Of a stretch of 64,000 nucleotides of DNA, positions 10,230 through 22,816 are shown in pieces. The stretch's first letter is position 1. Every line of letters begins with the position of its first letter. A model generated the notes under the pieces. The model was not told the DNA's origin. It searched no databases and was given only the letters and a program-made list of their open reading frames with translations. The DNA is taken from NCBI GenBank assembly GCA_003290165.1, contig QNQO01000196.1, positions 186,001-250,000 on the forward strand. The letters run 5' to 3'. Position numbers and translations under genes: made by a program. Source of the DNA: Berberis thunbergii (Eukaryota > Streptophyta > Magnoliopsida > Ranunculales > Berberidaceae).

Positions 10230-11343
10230 TTGTCTAGGGTCAAATATTATTCTTGCGATGAGCCATATTTATACAAATACTGCCCTGACCAACTTATCCG
10301 AAAATGTGTTCCAGAAGTTGAACAGTTGAACATTATCCCATTTTGCCATGATCAAACTTGTTGTGGGAATTTTAGTTCTAAGAAAACCGTGGAGAAGGTT
10401 CTCCAATCAGGTTTTTATTGGCCTACCCTTTTTCGAGATGCCCATGAGTATTGTATAGCTTGTCACCGATGTCAACAACTTGGGCGAATAACTCGTCGAC
10501 ACATGATGCCTTTGAATTCTATTCTAGTGGTTGAAGTTTTTTATGTTTGGGGCATCGAATTTATGGGACCGTTTCCATACTCCCATGGGTATCAATAAAT
10601 CCTTCTTGCAGTGGATTACGTTTCTAAATTGATAGAGGCCATTGCGACTAAGACCAATGATCACAAAATTGTTATTTCATTCATAAGGGAGTTTATCTTT
10701 AGTAGATTTGGCACCCCAAGGGTATCATTAGTGATGGGGGTAAGCATTTCTGTAACCACGTCTTTGAGCATCTTGTTAAAAAGTATGGGGTTACTCACAA
10801 AGTTGCCATTTCCTACCATCCTCAAACAAGCGGTCAAGTTGAAGTCTCGAATCATCAAATCAAGAACATCTTCAAAAAGACTATCAATCCAAATCGAAAA
10901 GATTGGTCTTTACGTCTTTTGGATGCCTTATGGGCATACCGAACTACATTCAAAACTCATTTAGGGATGTCTCCCTATAGATTGGTCTTTGGTAAACCTT
11001 GTCACCTTCTCGTCGAACTCCAACATAGAGCTTATTGGGCTACAAAGAGTCTAAACTTTGACCTCGATATGGCTGGTAAAAATTGGAAACTTCAACTGAG
11101 GTATGATGCTTATGACTTATCCAAAAATACAAAGATAAAATGAAGTGGATACATGACAAAAGCATAATGAGAAAAGAATTCCATCTTTGTCATAAAGTCA
11201 TACTCTACAACTCTCGTCTTCATCTCTTTTCAGGTAAGCTAAAAACTCGTTGGTCTGGTCCATTCATTGTACGTGATGTTAAAAACTACGGTGCCATCAC
11301 CATAGAAAACCCTACAAATGGTAGTCTCTTTCAAGTAAATTGA
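10230..11343 (+). pseudogene. Athila integrase
   Basis: Inserts the DNA copy into the host genome. The zinc-binding region reads PFCHDQTCCGNF and CIACHRCQ; one histidine of the HHCC set appears to be replaced (GGHF in relatives, CGNF here). In the catalytic core the first aspartate of GIDFMGPF is glutamate (GIEFMGPF). ISDGG with the second aspartate lies after a frameshift near 10725, and [10 protein letters not shown] with the glutamate follows. [20 protein letters not shown] and the C-terminal KTRWSGPFIV block are clear. Frameshifts occur near 10600, 10725, 10920 and 11130. No chromodomain follows. Confidence 0.87.
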
Positions 11344-11555
11344 CAGCGACTGAAGCCATACCATGAACTTCCCACAAGGTCAGCGGAAACCATTCAATTG
11401 ATTGATCCTAACTATGAGTATTAGTCACGCCTACAAATTCCTACTCCACTAAGCCTGTTTGGGGGTGGTATCCACCACCCCCATTACGTCCGACAATGAC
11501 ATTAAACTTAGCGCTACTGGGAGTTTGCCCAATCCGTTTATGCATTCATTCATTC

Positions 11556-11635
<80 letters not shown>

Positions 11636-13410
11636 TAATTAAAATAATAATAATAATAATATCGCCAATTCCTGTTTGGTGGTGATGTACCCCCACCAAC
11701 TCACTCTTTTTTCATTGCAGGGACGGTATAGATGTTCAACAAATCACCTCAGGTAATAAGTTCTAATTTTTATTTCTAACTTTTCATTTCATTTGTTTAA
11801 CACTGGGGACAATGCTCTATTTGCTTGGGGGTGGGGAGATTTATCAAAATTTATACCTCTTTTGAAAATCTTTTTCTTAAAATAAAAAAAGGTGATGTAT
11901 CCTAGCTATGATGAGATTGGATTACTTGATTCATTACATTTGGGCAAAGAGATGTTGGAAGTTTATTACTAGAGTAAATATTGCATTTGAGCATTCATGA
12001 ACAAATAAATTTTTGAACATTGACCATAGATGTAGTTTGAAATACAAAAGTAAGTTACATCCTAAGAAACTAGAGGAATAATAGTGGAGACTTTAACCTT
12101 GTGAGCTATCAGGACTTTCATTTTATTCAGAGTGTTTTTACACAACTCCAAGTCATATGATGACTTAAAAATTCATTGGACATTAACTTGTTGTGAAGTC
12201 TCATTATTCATTTTTTGGTTGGTCGCTGAGGATGACATCTTTTTCGAGTTAAGAGAAACATAGGTCTGGTAGTCTATTTGAGACTTATAACCATTACCAA
12301 ACCTTAGAAGGTAAATTTGGCATTTCTTGTCTATTTGAACCTTCTCAAAACCATATTGCTAAACATTTCATCCAATACCAATGTGAGCCTTTGTCTTGCT
12401 TTATTATATATATATAATAAAAAAAACCCATTTTTTCCTTTATGTTTCTGAAAAATGTTAGGAAGATTTATGAAGAAAAATTTGAGTGCAAAGTGAAAAT
12501 CCAAAGTCTAAGGTACTTCACAAAAACAAAAAACAAAAAAAAAAGGTTGTGAAGAAAGGAGAATAAAAATGAAGTGACTGATGAGTCTCCTATTAATCTA
12601 TTTGAAGACCCTACATTTTCATAAACATCTCTTTACTTACCATCTACCCCACACTTCCTCATATATATAAAAAAAAACCCAGAGTCATTGCCTTTTTAGA
12701 GAAGTTCTAATTAACCCTATGGTAAGGTATGGTAAGAAGTGGAGAGTAGATGAGAATACACTATGGTGGGTAGCTCGACATTCTTGCAAGTGATTAACAT
12801 TCATTCCATGAGACTATTGTTATCTTTCATGTCCGTTTATTCTTATGAGCATGTGAAAAGTTTGAATTTTTGCATTTCCTCTTTTCCTCACATGCAAGAG
12901 AGAAAATAGTTTACCCAAACTCAGAGTGATCATTTCAGAGAGATTAACTGGTGAGTTTTGAAATCAAAACGGTTGTTCCAAAGGTAGAGTAGGATGTATG
13001 TTACTTTGACATGAAAAGTTGCATTTGTTGGTCATTCACATACACACACCTTGTTCCAAAGTTGGTCACTTGTAATGTTCATTTTAGTAAGAAGTTACAT
13101 ATATTTCTTGTCTTCTTTGTGGTTCAATAACAAGGACATTCTCTGAGAAAAATAGGACAATCATTAATTTTGTTTCATATAAAAAAAATGTGTTTGTGGG
13201 TGTCATCCTGAATAACTCTTAGGAGGCTAAAACTCCTCCTTTAGTGTCATGCTAAAGGTTTAAGGCGTTGTTGCATATTGTAAATGCAAGCGAGTCATAC
13301 CAGTGAAAGTGGCATTGATTTTTTTTTAGAAGTTCATGAAGAATAAAAATATTTTGTTTTGTGTTCTTATCTTTCTTTTCGTTCTTCTTTTAGAGGACTA
13401 GCAAAATGTT
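11344..13410 (+). other. Athila untranslated 3' region
   Basis: About 2 kb between integrase and the polypurine tract. No envelope-like or other protein is recognisable. It contains a long AAT microsatellite, the cttgggggtgggg block near 11825 and several poly-A runs. One segment near 12070-12110 (ggaataatagtggagact) has a counterpart on the minus strand near 52230 in the second Athila remnant. Confidence 0.65.
11558..11661. repeat. AAT trinucleotide microsatellite
   Basis: An almost uninterrupted run of ataata units of about 75 bp, followed by an imperfect continuation to about 11661. It lies in the untranslated 3' part of the Athila element. Confidence 0.95.
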
Positions 13411-13421
13411 GGTTGGGGTGG
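13411..13421 (+). other. Polypurine tract of the Athila element
   Basis: ggttggggtgg sits directly upstream of the 3' LTR, where plus-strand DNA synthesis would be primed. It is purine-rich with two interrupting Ts. Confidence 0.6.
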
Positions 13422-14299
13422 TGTGATAAGCACCCAAAACATCGATTTTACACCCCTAAATATACAATTGTTAAGTCCAATAATCAAATAAAAATATCTC
13501 ATTACATGTATTTTGTGCATTTTGTAGGAATTCAAGCACAAATCTCAAATTATGCATAAAGTGGCACAATGAGGCTAAATTCATCAACTAGAAGGGCCAA
13601 TGGGAATTTGAATGCATTCATTAGGATTAAAGAATTTCAATCTCAAGACCCATGAATTCAAGCCCACAATGCAACAACAACTACGGATCTCGAGAAAATC
13701 AATATAAAGGTTTGGTCGTCCACATGACAAACTTTATCATAAAAAATCTCTACAATAGATGTTTCCTTATTCAACTCCAAAACCATTCATTGTTTCACTC
13801 AACCGTTCCTTGTTTCATTCAATCATGTTTCACTGTTTAACTCAAACCATGTTTCCTTGTTTTACTCAAACCATTTTTACCTATAAAAACCCCATACATG
13901 GAATTCATAAGGGATAGTTTTTCTTTAATAGTTTATTTTTTTACAGAGTTTTTTAGTTGTAGTTCTTGGCTTTATATTTTTACTTGGGGGAAAAATGCAT
14001 ATATTACACTTTAATTCCATTGAAGAAGTAAGTTTTACCTTTGTTTTTCTTTATTATTTAACTTTTAGTTTAATATTTATTTTCACCATCTATTATTTTG
14101 CTATTCTTTTTATTCTTTGAGTTGAAAATCAAATATTGTCTTCTAATCCAGTGAAGTAGTCGATGACCCCTACTTTCACTATTCATTGTTGAAGTGTATT
14201 GCAGGTTGAAGGAAAAAAATAAATAGAAGCAACTAATATTTCTTTGATTGATGTCAAAAATCATGCAACGACATTAATGTCGGTTTTTGGCATTAATCA
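13422..14299 (+). repeat. Athila 3' LTR
   Basis: Begins tgtgataagcaccc, a start shared by many plant Ty3 LTRs, and ends attaatca. Its last 182 bp pair with 1-183. A TATA box (tataaaaa, 13882-13889) lies in the middle, as expected for the LTR promoter. Upstream of it, short units around gtttcactcaaacc are loosely repeated. Confidence 0.85.
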
Positions 14300-15617
14300 C
14301 TCCTCTCTCATCTTCTTCCTCACTTATTTGTCCCTTTTTTCCATTATTTTTTTTGTTCTTCTACTTGTTATTTGCCCTTTTCTGCTCTCTGTTTTCAAGC
14401 AGACATTGACATGGGTCGTCTATGACCTCTATCACCTCCATCATCCCCACCAACGTCACGACCAACATAAGATATGATAATTCTTCAAATAACAGAAAAC
14501 AAATACTTCAAGACAAGTTTTTTGTACAATAAAATCTACTAATTTTTAATAATTACTTAAGCCAATTTGGATGAAGACAACATTATATATCTCATTTTCC
14601 TACATTCTAATAAGAAAAATACCAATTTGGAGTTGGAGCCCTAGTGACCATCAAATCCACCTTCGCAGTTACTTTCATTACTAAGGGACAACTAAATAAT
14701 TATTGCACAAAATGCATGAACAATTCTACTTTAAAAATGGAAACAAATACAAAAATGCGCAAAAGCAAATCCCAAAAAATCCAAACAAAAATACTAAACC
14801 CAAGATAGAATGGATGACTCACAAAATTATTACACTCCTTGGTCACCTAAGGCATATGATTCTTACATTCATGGGACTTTAATTCCCAGCATTGATCACA
14901 AAATCTAATGGTGGATGTGGAGTAATACATCAATTTAGCCTTAAATGTTGGGGTCCCCTCATGGATTCCCATGGCATAGGATTCCATCCAACCAAATACA
15001 CCCTAAGCCTCTAACTTTATCTCATGTGAACTTTAGTTAATTTCGCATTGACTTTGCTCTTTTTGATCTTCTTTGTCACTATCATTGAGCGTCGTTGACC
15101 TTGGTCTTCTTGAGTCTTCAATCATTCTTTTTGTTTGCTTCTTATTGTTTTTACTTGAACCATATGTTTCGAATGTTCATGTTTTACTTAAGAATTCCTT
15201 GAGTATTTTTAGAGTAAATTGTCCATAATCTTCACTTTATAAATATAGTCAAAGTACTCAAAAATTATTCAATAGTTCGTCCACAAAAATTATTCAATAG
15301 TTCGTCCACAAGAATCAATTAGAAAAATTATTCTTATGAATGTTGAAATAGGAAAATTTTTCTAGGGATGTTTAACTATACCCCCATTTACAAATAAAAA
15401 GTTAGAGATAACCCTTAATGATAAAAACTTTATTCTTTCCTTCTCTTGGGTAGAATTTGACAGATAATTAAGAGAATTGTTGATAAAAGTAGTAGGGAAC
15501 AGGGCTTGATAAGAATAACTCCAGTTAATTATGGTCATTAGTGGCAGTGGTATCTAATGTGCTAAAATGACCTAGATTTTTAGATATTGTATTCATGAAT
15601 GTATTTGCCAACAACTT
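14300..15617. other. Intergenic, no gene seen
   Basis: A spacer between the Athila and Tat elements. I find no coding sequence with recognisable similarity. It includes a 24-bp direct duplication at 15261-15309. A segment ending near 15005 with ccaaccaaatacaccct resembles the end of a Tourist or hAT MITE, but I cannot find its partner end. Confidence 0.6.
15261..15309. repeat. 24-bp tandem duplication
   Basis: The unit aattattcaatagttcgtc, with its A-rich lead, occurs twice in direct succession. Confidence 0.9.
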
Positions 15618-16191
15618 TGATGCGTCCAAATCTCATTTTCCTGTGAATTTAAACTACAAAATGGATGTTGCACTTTAAAAAACCACATTTTTTATGGCAG
15701 AAGACTCTCTGATGCTTAAATCAACAACTCTATTTGAAGAATGAAGTAAATAAAAATAAAACTCAGTTGAAGTTGCATACCTTTGTCAATTGTTTCCTTA
15801 ACCTTTTATAATGGTCACAGTTAATTCTCTGCAGCGTGACTTAAGCATGTGAGGTGCAACGGAAGGAAACATTTCTCATAACAGTTTCATCCTTTATGGA
15901 GATACATTAGTGGAGGCGTAACTCCTTCCACGACTCTTTTCTTATGCAACGTTCCTTTTCTTTATGAGAGAACTCGTGTCGGGCTTGGATTTGGGTTTTG
16001 ATTACGTATTCCTTCAATGGGCCATGTTTGGGCCTTTATGATCGGTTTTAACTTTCTTGGGTTTTACTGGCTGCCCAGTAGATGGGACGCCATATCCTTG
16101 TGATGGATGTTTTCAGCCACGTGTATGGCTGTGATGGATGTTTTCAGCCACGTGTATGGCTGTGATGACAGTCTATTTTAATGTATCATCA
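15618..16191 (-). repeat. 3' LTR of the Tat element
   Basis: On the plus strand it reads from tgatgcgtcc to gtatcatca and aligns along its length with 23688-24252. It contains a perfect tandem duplication of about 31 bp around gatggatgttttcagccacg (about 16100-16161) that the other LTR lacks. Confidence 0.87.
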
Positions 16192-16462
16192 GCTACTCCC
16201 ACCTCAATTAGTGGGTATGCTCATGTATCCACTAACTGAGTGGCGGTTGTGTTTTCAATTTCAACATTACATAGCATTTAGTGTTCTTACTATCTGTTGT
16301 TGTTTCTGTTTCTCCAGTGTTCCATTCGCCTGCTTATTTCAGTATGATTTCTGGGATTTCGTTCCATTGTCACATTTTGCACATTCTCCCAAGAGCGGAC
16401 CTTTCGCTGCTCGTCTTTATTTCAGTTGTTGATTCCTCTATCTTTCGTTTTGTTTTGCAATC

Positions 16463-18658
16463 ATGTCTAGCTTCAGGGTTTTGAGTGGCGATGTTCTTGA
16501 TGCTTGTGAAGCTTTGTTTTCGCCCAAGCAGGCGATGCGTGCGACTTTGTATAGCATTCGTCATGATTATTCATTGTCGACCGATCTGGAAATCATTATC
16601 TGCGAAGAGAGCGACAATCCTTGTTGTCCAAAGCATGGATATATTGCCCTGTACCTGGGTATGTTCCATTCTGGCTTCTCTTGAGATCGTCTGGGAGTAC
16701 CTAGATTTTGTGAGTATCGCTCCCACCCAATTGGTTCCTAATGGTTTGGAAAGTGATGAGTGCAACCTTAGCAAGGGCTATCGCCTACAATATCCCTATG
16801 AATGTCAAGGTCTTGCATTCCTTGGTGGGGTTTCGTGTGAATGCTAATCGCACCTATTGTCATCACTCTCCATCTTGTTTCAAGTGCGAAAGGAGTACGG
16901 GGGTTGGCCAAGGCCCTAGTTTTATGCATCCCTTGCCTCCAACTATTTTAGGTTGTGCAAAAATCAGATTCTACAGTCATTCCGAGAGCCTAAGAGGTTC
17001 TAGTTGTCTCAATTGTTGGAGGAACAAGAGTTCTATAGTCGGTTTTGAAAGCTTCTCCGAGTCTCAATAGAAGATTTCCTTACTACAGATGCCATTATCC
17101 GCAGTGGCTTGTATTCGTTGGGTGAGGCGGGTTGCACGGAGCCTATTGTAGTCCATGCTTTGGAGGTGACTGTTGCATGTGTTGGTGATGTGGATGTTGG
17201 CCACAAAGAGAGTTTTGTTGACAAACCTGTAGGTCACGCTTTAGAGGTTATGAGGTTATTAGTTCGATTGTTAGGAAGAGCAAAGTCCCCAGTCCTCCAA
17301 GCCCTTCTAAGATGTTGGCAATTAGTTATGGCTGCGTCTTGAAAAAAGAAAAAGCTTACCACATCGGTTCGTGATGCAGCTAGGGCTCCCTCCCTTCCTA
17401 CTTTTCCCCGAAAAGAAGGTCGTGGTTTGGAGGATGACTCTTTTTCCCGAGAGGATGAGGAAATAAATCAAGTTCTTGAAAAGAGGAAGAAAGAGGTTTC
17501 CCATCCTTTAGACGACCATCTGAAGAGTCTTGTTGCCTCATACAGTTTGCCCGTTTCTGCTGACCTGATGATTAATGACTCTCACGTCAATGATAATAAA
17601 ATGCTTCAACTTGGTTTTTGGCAGTCTGAGAATTCGTAGAGTACTAAAACCTTGGATGAGTTCGAGTGCGATCCGACGTTGGAAGATCGAGTTGTTACTC
17701 GAGCTCGGGGCTTCAACTCCCCGTTTCTTTTGCTGTTGTTGAGACCTCGAGACCGCTCGCTACTCCTTCCGTTTGTCATCCTATCTCAGATGCGCCCGAG
17801 AAGTTCTGCTTGCCTCTTAAGATTGATGTGCAGGACAATGCTCGCAACTAATAGGACTCTTATGCCCTGTGCGTATGCCATGTCGCCATATTGATGAGGG
17901 CCTCCAACACCTTATGGAAGGGATGACTCATCTTGCTTAGGCAGCCGTAACGAGGTCAAATTGTAAGGCTATTCGTGATCAGATGGCGCTCATCAAGCGG
18001 AAGCTGGTAGGACATGCCTTGGTTTTTTTCCACGTTCTCTGCCAACTTGAATCATTGAAAGCACAATGCACAGAGCATGCAAGGGTTGCATATACTGCAC
18101 AAACTTCGTTGAGTGAGCTCGAGGCCATTTGAGATTCGTTTGTTTTTTACCTCGAAAAGTCTAAGGTTGAGCAAGGTAGGTTGCGGTCCCGTGTGGATGT
18201 TGTTGAAAAGGAGTTGTCCGACTGAAAGGCAGAGCGTGACGAGGCCATTCATTCTGCTGAAGAATGTTCTTCCAATATCAAGGCTTTGTGACTCAAATTG
18301 CTCAGCTGAATTTACAAGTTCATTGTGGCCAAATTTCCAGTTTTTACTAGACTTACGGTCATTGATAATGAATTGGCGTCGACCCAAATTGAGCTATCAT
18401 CTATTACCAAAATGCTAAAGGCTGTTAGGCAACGGATTGGAAAGAGTGGTCGATGGTCATCACGACTTCTTTGATTTCATAGAGACGCAAGGCTTAGATT
18501 TGTCCAAATATCGTTGCTTCGCCGAGCAAGAATTCGACGATGTCGAGGAAGTCGTTATGGATTCGCTGAGTGATCCAGTTGTCGGAGAACCTTCTCATCA
18601 TTCGTCTGAGCTTGCACCACCTAGTGATGTTGCTGCTAACACCAATGTTCCTCCTTAA
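16463..18658 (+). pseudogene. Tat antisense ORF (plant-mobile/transposon-like protein), decayed
   Basis: Reads opposite to gag-pol, beside the 3' LTR. It opens at ATG 16463 with MSSFRVLSGDVLD. Through frameshifts it shows GMFHSGFS, EYLDFVSIAPTQLVPNG and YNIPMNVKVLHSLVGF, resembling the N-terminal domain of the plant putative-transposon proteins carried antisense by Tat elements. A charged middle follows (17427-17639). A long heptad-like stretch with many E, K and L residues (about 17950-18430) suggests a coiled coil. The last part, FIETQGLDLSKYRCF, ends at a stop near 18658. At least six stops or frameshifts break it. The function of this family is unknown. Confidence 0.7.
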
Positions 18659-19219
18659 TTGTCTCTTTTGATTCCTTTGTAATGTCTTTTTTAAAAGATC
18701 AATGGAAAATTTATATTTTGCATTTGTTGCGTCAAGTATGTCTAGCTTATCATTTTTTTACTTTAGACATTCCTAGCAGATTTCTGACTCGTTCGTTTAA
18801 ATTTTTATGAATGGCTTTAGTGTTCAACATACTAGTTGCGTAGAAGCTCTCCTTTTACGAAATCTGATTCTATATCTGGATTACGAAGTCGTCCATTATA
18901 GTCAATGAGAAAAAATTTGGCTCGTATGTCCTAGTACTTTATTACTTCATGGTTGATCAGGTTAGAAGGTTCATGTTTATGACCGACTCGTTCATCCGGT
19001 ACATATTTTTTTTTTGCTTGATACTCTAGCTATGGTGAGTATTTTCACGAGTGAGATTTTCAATCTGACTTTCTAGTTCTGACTGAATTTTTGTCGTTTT
19101 GAACTCGAGATGGAGGATTGAGCGTAGAAGTTTATTGCTTTTTACTCTCCTTGCTTTCCAACAAGTATGTTCTTGATCTATTGATCTTTATTACTTTGTT
19201 GGTCTTTCCCAATTTGTGT
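18659..19219. other. Tat internal spacer between integrase and antisense ORF
   Basis: The two opposed reading frames of the Tat element converge here. The 560 bp are T-rich on the plus strand. No protein or RNA is recognisable. Transcripts from both strands would be expected to end in this interval. Confidence 0.55.
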
Positions 19220-20210
19220 TTAGCTTGCCTGCACCTGGCTCCTTTGTGTTGAGCTGGACTTTTCGAAGTACCCAATTACCGATGTCAAAGTGCAGATTCT
19301 TACTCTCTTATTGTAATATTCAGCCATATGTTGTTGGTAAGTTGTTGTTTTGATAAAAGTCGTTTCTCGCTTTTCTTCGAGGAGGTCTAGCCCGACTCTT
19401 AGTGCCTTGTCGTTATCTTCAGCGTGAAATTCTTTGGTCCTGAATGTCGGCATACTAATATCCACGAGTATCATAACTTCAGATCCGTATGCAAGGGCAA
19501 AAGGGGTTTCTCTTGTTGGAATTTTTGTTGTTGTTCTGTATGCCCAAAGGACAACAGGCAACTCGAATGTCCACAATCCTTTCGCTGCCTTGAGTCTTCT
19601 TTTGATTGCTTCCAAAATTGTCCTGTTGGTGACCTCAGCTTGCCCATTTGCTTGTGGATGGAGCGGGTGGTGAGAAGTGCTACTAGATGTTAAGGTTTTC
19701 ACATGGCTCCTTGATTTTCTTGCCTTCTAATTCTTTCCCATTGTCCGTGACAACTGCGCTTGGGATCTCGAATCTGCATATTATGTCTTTCAAAAAAACT
19801 TCTTGACTCGGCTTTCTCCTGTCTTTGCTAGGGCTGTACTTCTACCCCCTTAGTAAAATAATCTATTGCTACAAGGAGAAACTTCTTATTGCTTGACATG
19901 GGGAATGGTCCTATGATGTCCATTCCCCATTTCGCAAATGGCTATAGGATACTCATTGGGATCAGGTTCTGTCCCGGCATGTGAGTGTACGAGGAAATCT
20001 TTGGCACTTGTCGCATGCGCGAACGAGTTTTTTAACATTTGCTTGCATCATTGGCCAGTAGTATCCCAACGTGAGTGCTTTATGGGCCAATGTTCTCCCC
20101 CTAGGTGATTTTCGCATGTACCTTGGTGGATTTCTTGTAGGACATATTCAACATCTTCTGGTGAAAGGCACCTTAGCAACAGACTCGTGGCAGACCTTCT
20201 ACAGAGACTA
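19220..20210 (-). pseudogene. Tat integrase
   Basis: Zinc-finger remnants (GTCENHLGG near 20130) and a heavily broken catalytic core lie at 20210-19710. A cleaner C-terminal stretch follows at 19702-19220: HPQANGQAEVTNRTIL with the catalytic glutamate, LPVVLWAYRTTTKI, and RETPFALAYGSEVMI. Several stops interrupt the first half. The family inserts retroelement DNA; this copy cannot. Confidence 0.82.
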
Positions 20211-20474
20211 TTATTAATCATCGTTGTATCGTGCCACCCGATTTCGTAGTTTTCGAGCCCCCATCTTATCTGTTAGGATCCTTCTTTTTGATATATACGC
20301 CAAGATTGGAGTCGTCCAGTTGTTCTCTTGATTTGTGGCGCATGCTTCTTCCTCCTGGTTTTCAAGTATGGAGCTTCCTTGCATCATGACGAGTGGATTA
20401 TCATTTGATGCTTCCTTTCCTAGTTCGACGGCTATTTTGTTCTCCATTTTGGCGCACCGTTGAATGATTGTAGT

Positions 20475-20723
20475 CTAGAAGCCTTCTATAAGTTCATTGG
20501 TTTTTTGGTGGTTGGTCTTCATTCGGATGTCTCTAACTTGGAATTCATTGTTCAATTGATTGACCACCAATTTGGAATCAGTAAAGACACGGATGTCTTT
20601 TATTCCCAAGTGTTTTGTTAACTGTAGCTCGACTATCACAACTTTGTACTCGGCTTGGTTGTTAGAGGCTTTAAATTTGAATTTTATTGTTTTCTCCAAC
20701 GCTATGCCTTTTAAGTTGTACAA
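20475..20723 (-). pseudogene. Archaeal-type second RNase H of the Tat element
   Basis: FKASNNQAEYKVVIVELQL, IKDIRVFTDSKLVVNQLN and DIRMKTNHQK form a second RNase H domain between the Ty3 RNase H and integrase. Among plant LTR elements this extra domain marks the Tat lineage. The acidic residues of NNQAEY and FTDSKL are retained. The N-terminal strand with the first aspartate is not clear. Confidence 0.82.
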
Positions 20724-20918
20724 GACTAATCAAACTCCGCTTCCCGCCTTGTTGGACGTTTCGTCACAGCGAAGGATTCATCTGTCAATGATTGGTTTGT
20801 TTTGTTCTTGTTCGTTCTTGCTTTTTGCATGTTGATCATTGATTCCTGTGAATTCAGTGATGAAATTCGCCAATGCCTCGACTTTGATAGTGATTCTGGG
20901 AGCATAGCTAATATCGAA

Positions 20919-21221
20919 CTACCCAAGCTTCATTGCCCATTTCATCATCCTTCCCGATAGATCTGGTTTGTACAACACCAACCGAAGCGGTTGCTCAGTT
21001 ATAACTATGATTGGATGCATTTGGAAGTATGGTCGTAGTTTTCTTAAAGACGCGATCAGGGTGAACGCCAATTTCTCTAGAGCCGAATAGTTGATTTTTA
21101 CATCTGCAAGTGTTTTGCTATTGTAGTATACTGGTTTTTGCACGCAATATTCCTCTCGTACTAGCGCTGAGCTAACCGCTTGGTTGGACACATATAAATA
21201 TAAGTACAGTGTTTCCCCCAT
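20919..21221 (-). pseudogene. Ty3 RNase H of the Tat element
   Basis: Reads LYLYVSNQAVSSALVREE, KPVYYNSKTLADVKINYS and LEKLAFTLIASLRKLRPYF, the degenerate Ty3-type RNase H that follows reverse transcriptase. The domain serves as a linker or connection in Tat elements that have the second RNase H. It is open for 100 residues here. Confidence 0.8.
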
Positions 21222-21398
21222 GTTTAATTTATCAATAGCTTTGTGCTCCCGATATATGCTTTAAGGCTTTGAAAAGCTTTCTCGCACTCCACATTTCGTT
21301 TGAATGTTTTGTTTTCCCTTCAAAATTTTGTACGCCTTTTCTGTTTGTTGGCGACTGCATGTTGAGAAGCGCATGTATCTGCTTTGGATCGGCCTCGA

Positions 21399-22189
21399 TT
21401 CCTCTTTGATTAACCATGTACCCATGAAAATTTCTTGATTCTACTCCAAATGTGCACTTTTCCGGATTCAGTTTAATTTTTTACTTTCACAGATGGGAGA
21501 AGGCTTGTTGATATCTGTGATGTGGTCTACTCGGCGTGAGCTTTTGAAAAACATATCGTGGATGTAAACCTCCATCGTTTTACCAACTTGATCTTTGAAC
21601 ATTCTGTTCACCAGCTGTTGGTATGTTGCTCCCGCATTCTTCACTCTGAAAGGCATTGGCCGATAACAATATGTACCCCTTTCCATTATAAAAAATGTTT
21701 TTGCTTGGTCGGGAGGGTACATCTGCATCTGGTTATACCCAAAGTATGCATCCATAAAGCTATCTTGTCTATTCGTCGAAGTGAGAAACTGTTTTTTGGG
21801 CAGGCCTCATTTAGATTGGTGTAGTCCATGCATACCCTCCATTTGTCGTTCTTTTTCTTTACTAGCATTGTTTTGGCCAACCATTCTGGGAAGTAAGCTT
21901 ATCTTATCACCCTTGCATTAAGTAGGCGGTGCACTTCCTGGTTTATTGCATGATTACGTTCTGAAACCACCAACCTTCCTTTTTGTCGAACCAGCTTCTT
22001 GCTCAGGGTTACTTGTAATTTATGAGAAATGACGGACATGTCTATTCCTACCATGTCCTTCATTGTACATGCAAAAACATCTTGATTATCTTTCAACAGT
22101 TGGATTAGTTCATTGGCGAGCTCGGGGTGAATCTTTGTGCCAATCCGGATTGTTTTCTCAATTTCGTTGTCAAGGTAAACCATGATCAT
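21399..22189 (-). pseudogene. Tat reverse transcriptase
   Basis: Conserved blocks in order are FACTMKDMVGIDMSVISHKL, WRVCMDYTNLNEACPK, MDAYFGYNQMQMYPPDQ, GTYCYRPMPF, KNAGATYQQLVNRMFKDQ and the catalytic box. That box reads MEVYIHDMFFKS, where active relatives have YVDDM; the first catalytic aspartate is histidine. Frame breaks occur near 21890, 21760 and 21480. The enzyme would be inactive even if the frame were intact. Confidence 0.87.
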
Positions 22190-22342
22190 TTCTTCTTTCG
22201 ACTGTCCGATGTTCGGTCAATCACGTGAAATAGTTGAAGCCATATTTTCATTCGGGAAGTCGGGATTTGTCTGAACAGGTTGTTGTGAAAGCTCCTTTGG
22301 TCGTTGCAGTGATTTCTATTTGTGGGGAGCTTTTATCGTCGC

Positions 22343-22816
22343 TTAATGACACTCACGGGCCGCTGGTTGATCTCCTTTGATTCTCCCTACACCATTGTCG
22401 GTATGGTACTTCAAGCATTGGTGCAAAGTTGAGGAGACTGCACCCATTTTGTGTATCCAGGGCCTCCTAAGTAGCATGTTGTATGCAGAAAAAGCATCAA
22501 CGAAAAGGAAGTCCGTCAATAACACTCGTTGCTTTCTTGATTTTCCTACTTCAACTACTAGTTATGTCATCCCTAGCAGACAACATTGTTCGGCGCTGAC
22601 ACCCACCATTGGTTGATCGCTAGGTAAGAGTATCTTATTAGTGAACCGCATCATTCGGAATGCCATTAGGTATAGGAGGTTGGCTAAACTACCCGTGTCG
22701 ACCAGCACTCTCTTGATCTCCCACCTAGCTATCAGGACCAAAATCACTAAGACATCATTATGCGGGAAGTTAACCTCGTCTGCGTCTTCATTGGAGAAGG
22801 TCAAAGTCATTTGCAT
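22343..22816 (-). pseudogene. Tat aspartic protease
   Basis: MTLTFSNEDADEVNFPHND leads into WEIKRVLVDTGSLANLLYL, which keeps the DTGS catalytic motif. MLLRRPWIHKMGAVSSTLHQ follows after a frame break near 22540. The protease would mature the polyprotein. Its sequence is well apart from the inverted fragment at 2340-2837. Confidence 0.82.

Larger units (their letters stand above)
1..14299 (+). mobile_element. Athila-type Ty3 LTR retrotransposon, decayed, 5' LTR cut by window edge
   Basis: The order is LTR end, primer-binding site, long leader, gag, protease, reverse transcriptase, RNase H, integrase, a 2-kb untranslated 3' region, purine tract and 3' LTR. Positions 1-183 align with 14118-14299, which fixes the LTRs. 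The pol order, the absence of a chromodomain after integrase, the tRNA-Asp-like primer site and the long 3' region are all typical of the Athila lineage. Every coding domain carries stops or frameshifts. Three foreign insertions lie inside (2338-3690, 4171-5692, 8658-9693). The target duplication cannot be checked because the left end lies outside the window. Confidence 0.9.

Noticed and set aside
14800..15010. MITE ending ccaaccaaatacaccct
   Set aside because: The matching opposite end and a target duplication were not found, so the limits cannot be supported.
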